A stretch of DNA of 64,000 nucleotides from Dicaeum eximium (lineage: Eukaryota; Chordata; Aves; Passeriformes; Dicaeidae): NCBI GenBank assembly GCA_013396995.1, contig VWZP01008566.1, positions 62,001 through 126,000 on the forward strand, in the 5' to 3' direction. The notes beneath the pieces are model-generated. The model saw only the letters and a list, made by a program, of their open reading frames with translations. It did no database searches and had not been told where the DNA came from. The translations under genes were made by a program, and so were the position numbers. Each line of letters opens with the position of its first letter. Within the stretch, counting starts at the first letter, position 1. Below are positions 62,546-64,000 of the stretch, one piece after another.

Positions 62546-64000
62546 CTAGGGAAAAATGGCAAAGTAACAGGACTTAACAAATTGAGAGAAATAGTGGTTT
62601 TATCAGAAGTTCACCTTTCATCATCACATTCATGCCCCTAGAGTATTTACTATAAAAAAGCAAAACCCCCCCTCAAAAAAAAAAAAAGAAAGAACAAACT
62701 CATACAAAAAAACCCAAACAAACAACTCACCACATGAAAACCAAACCACCTACAAATACAAATAATTATCAATTGCATTATATTAGTCAGATCTTTTCAG
62801 ACTGGCAATACCACAGTTTTTTGCACAGTTTTATGGAATGGCTGCACAGAGCAAGTGTAGGATTGCATAATAAAATATCATACTAAAATAGAACAGAAAA
62901 ATGGTGATTAAGGCAGTAGACAGGAAAGGAGAGAGCACCTACGTGCTCCCAGAAAAGCAATCATTATGGTGCAGCTCTCAGTCAAAGTTTTGCCTTTTAT
63001 GTTCCAGAACTTTAAGTCACTTCAACAGCAGTTCCTCCAAGCCTTCTACTTAAGTGCCATGCAATATGAATGCCTACCTAAGACTTGCAAGCTGCAACTT
63101 CAAATGGGAGAACTATATTAAAGAAACAACATTAGGGAAAACATTCCTTGCACAACAAACTATTTTTTAAATTAGTGTTGATCAAGTACTTTGCAGTTCC
63201 TCATCTTTTTGCCCTTTTCAACCTTGTAGAGAGGAAAAGGAACACAAAGAAGTGCCTTTCATTAAATATTACATGAAAGTGTAGAAAGATGATCTGCACA
63301 CCAAGCAAGGTAGCCCACCTCTTGATCCCCTGAATCTTTTAGAAAAATGGAATCTCACCTGAGAATCCAGCTGGGTATCCCGTCAAACGATAGGTGGTGA
63401 GTGGAGTGAGGGGGAGGGAAGGGTCTGATGGAGCAGCAGCTAAGAATGAGGGGGAAGGGAGGATTCAGTTGGAGCTGAAGAAGCTGCCAGGCCAAGGAGG
63501 AGCAGACTGAAAAGAGCTAGAAGGTGGTGACAGAGGGTGGAATTGAAGAGATCCAGGGAGAAGAAGTGATCAGGGAGAGCAGCTAATTCGATAAAGGTTT
63601 GCTTGGTGTATCTCTGTATGAAATTGTGCTGTAGTTTACATGTTTGATTTCTTAATTCAAATTATTCGAGAAAATTTGGAACTTTTGGATCCAAGTGGCA
63701 CCAGCACACCAATGATGTGACAGGAACTGTAAGCAGTTTGATTACAATGCACTTCATCAATACTCCTCAGCAATTCACAGACTTTCTTTGCACCACCACA
63801 AAAAAGAGCAAAAAACCAACCAAATCCAATAAAACCCAACAAAAAACATGGAGTTAATCTCATTCTACCAAACAGCTCTCATACAGTTGCCTTCACCAAA
63901 GCCACAAACAGTACCCGCTGCTATATCACAATCAATCCCCGCAGACTGACTGTGACTCACAAAAAACAAAATTCATGAAAGATGTACAAGAACTCCAGAA
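62546..64000. other. RBM25: RBM25 intron at the right edge
   Basis: No further RBM25 exon is visible. The segment at 63362-63575 is strongly purine-rich on the plus strand (many GGAG, GAAG and GGGA units). It is flanked by an 11-base inverted repeat, ACACCAAGCAA at 63298-63308 and TTGCTTGGTGT at 63599-63609. The RRM exons must lie beyond 64000. Confidence 0.55.

Noticed and set aside
1..64000. CRISPR arrays, tRNA or rRNA genes, prophage or endogenous retroviral genes
   Set aside because: Reading through the window I saw no regular spaced repeats, no cloverleaf with an A/B box pair, and no gag, pol or env motifs other than the CR1 reverse transcriptase relic.

Overview
The window is vertebrate nuclear DNA, most likely from a bird. 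The signs are degenerate CR1 LINE fragments (one with the typical 3' end running into an ATTCTATA-like tail), short introns, AT-rich non-coding DNA with one isolated CpG island, and the gene order RBM25 then PSEN1 on one strand. A non-avian reptile cannot be excluded. It contains no bacterial, phage, plasmid or CRISPR sequence.

Both recognised genes lie on the minus strand, so transcription runs from high to low coordinates. RBM25 (splicing factor with RE/RD domain and C-terminal PWI domain) occupies about 47.6-64 kb. Thirteen coding exons (657 residues plus stop) are visible; the promoter, the N-terminus and the RRM lie beyond the right edge. PSEN1 (presenilin-1, catalytic subunit of gamma-secretase) is complete. 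A CpG-island promoter sits at about 42.6-43.4 kb, ten coding exons lie between 40,444 and 21,741, and a long 3' UTR probably ends near 17.77 kb. I joined the PSEN1 exons by splice sites and phase to a 467-residue protein, the same length as human PSEN1. All catalytic motifs (YD, GLGD, PALP) are present.

Left of PSEN1, the first 17.7 kb are mostly non-coding. They hold a 1.2 kb CR1 relic that still shows its FADD box, a C-rich/G-quadruplex tract, a cluster of TAATTA sites, and one unrecognised but convincing small gene candidate at 7.5-7.9 kb. That candidate has a TATA box, a good Kozak ATG and an uninterrupted 90-residue coiled-coil ORF.

The observations most worth checking are possible undescribed isoforms. 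First, an alternative first coding exon in PSEN1 intron 3 would swap the 28-residue N-terminus for one with an acidic dileucine (ExxxLL) signal, the kind of signal known to send PSEN2 to late endosomes/lysosomes. Second, a 15-nt in-frame microexon candidate lies in RBM25. Third, a 44-nt frame-shifting, poison-exon-like cassette lies in the same RBM25 intron. The sequence also shows a GC-AG intron in RBM25, loss of the alternative donor that makes the human VRSQ form of PSEN1, and a small transposon-like element with GAACCTCGCTAATTC termini.
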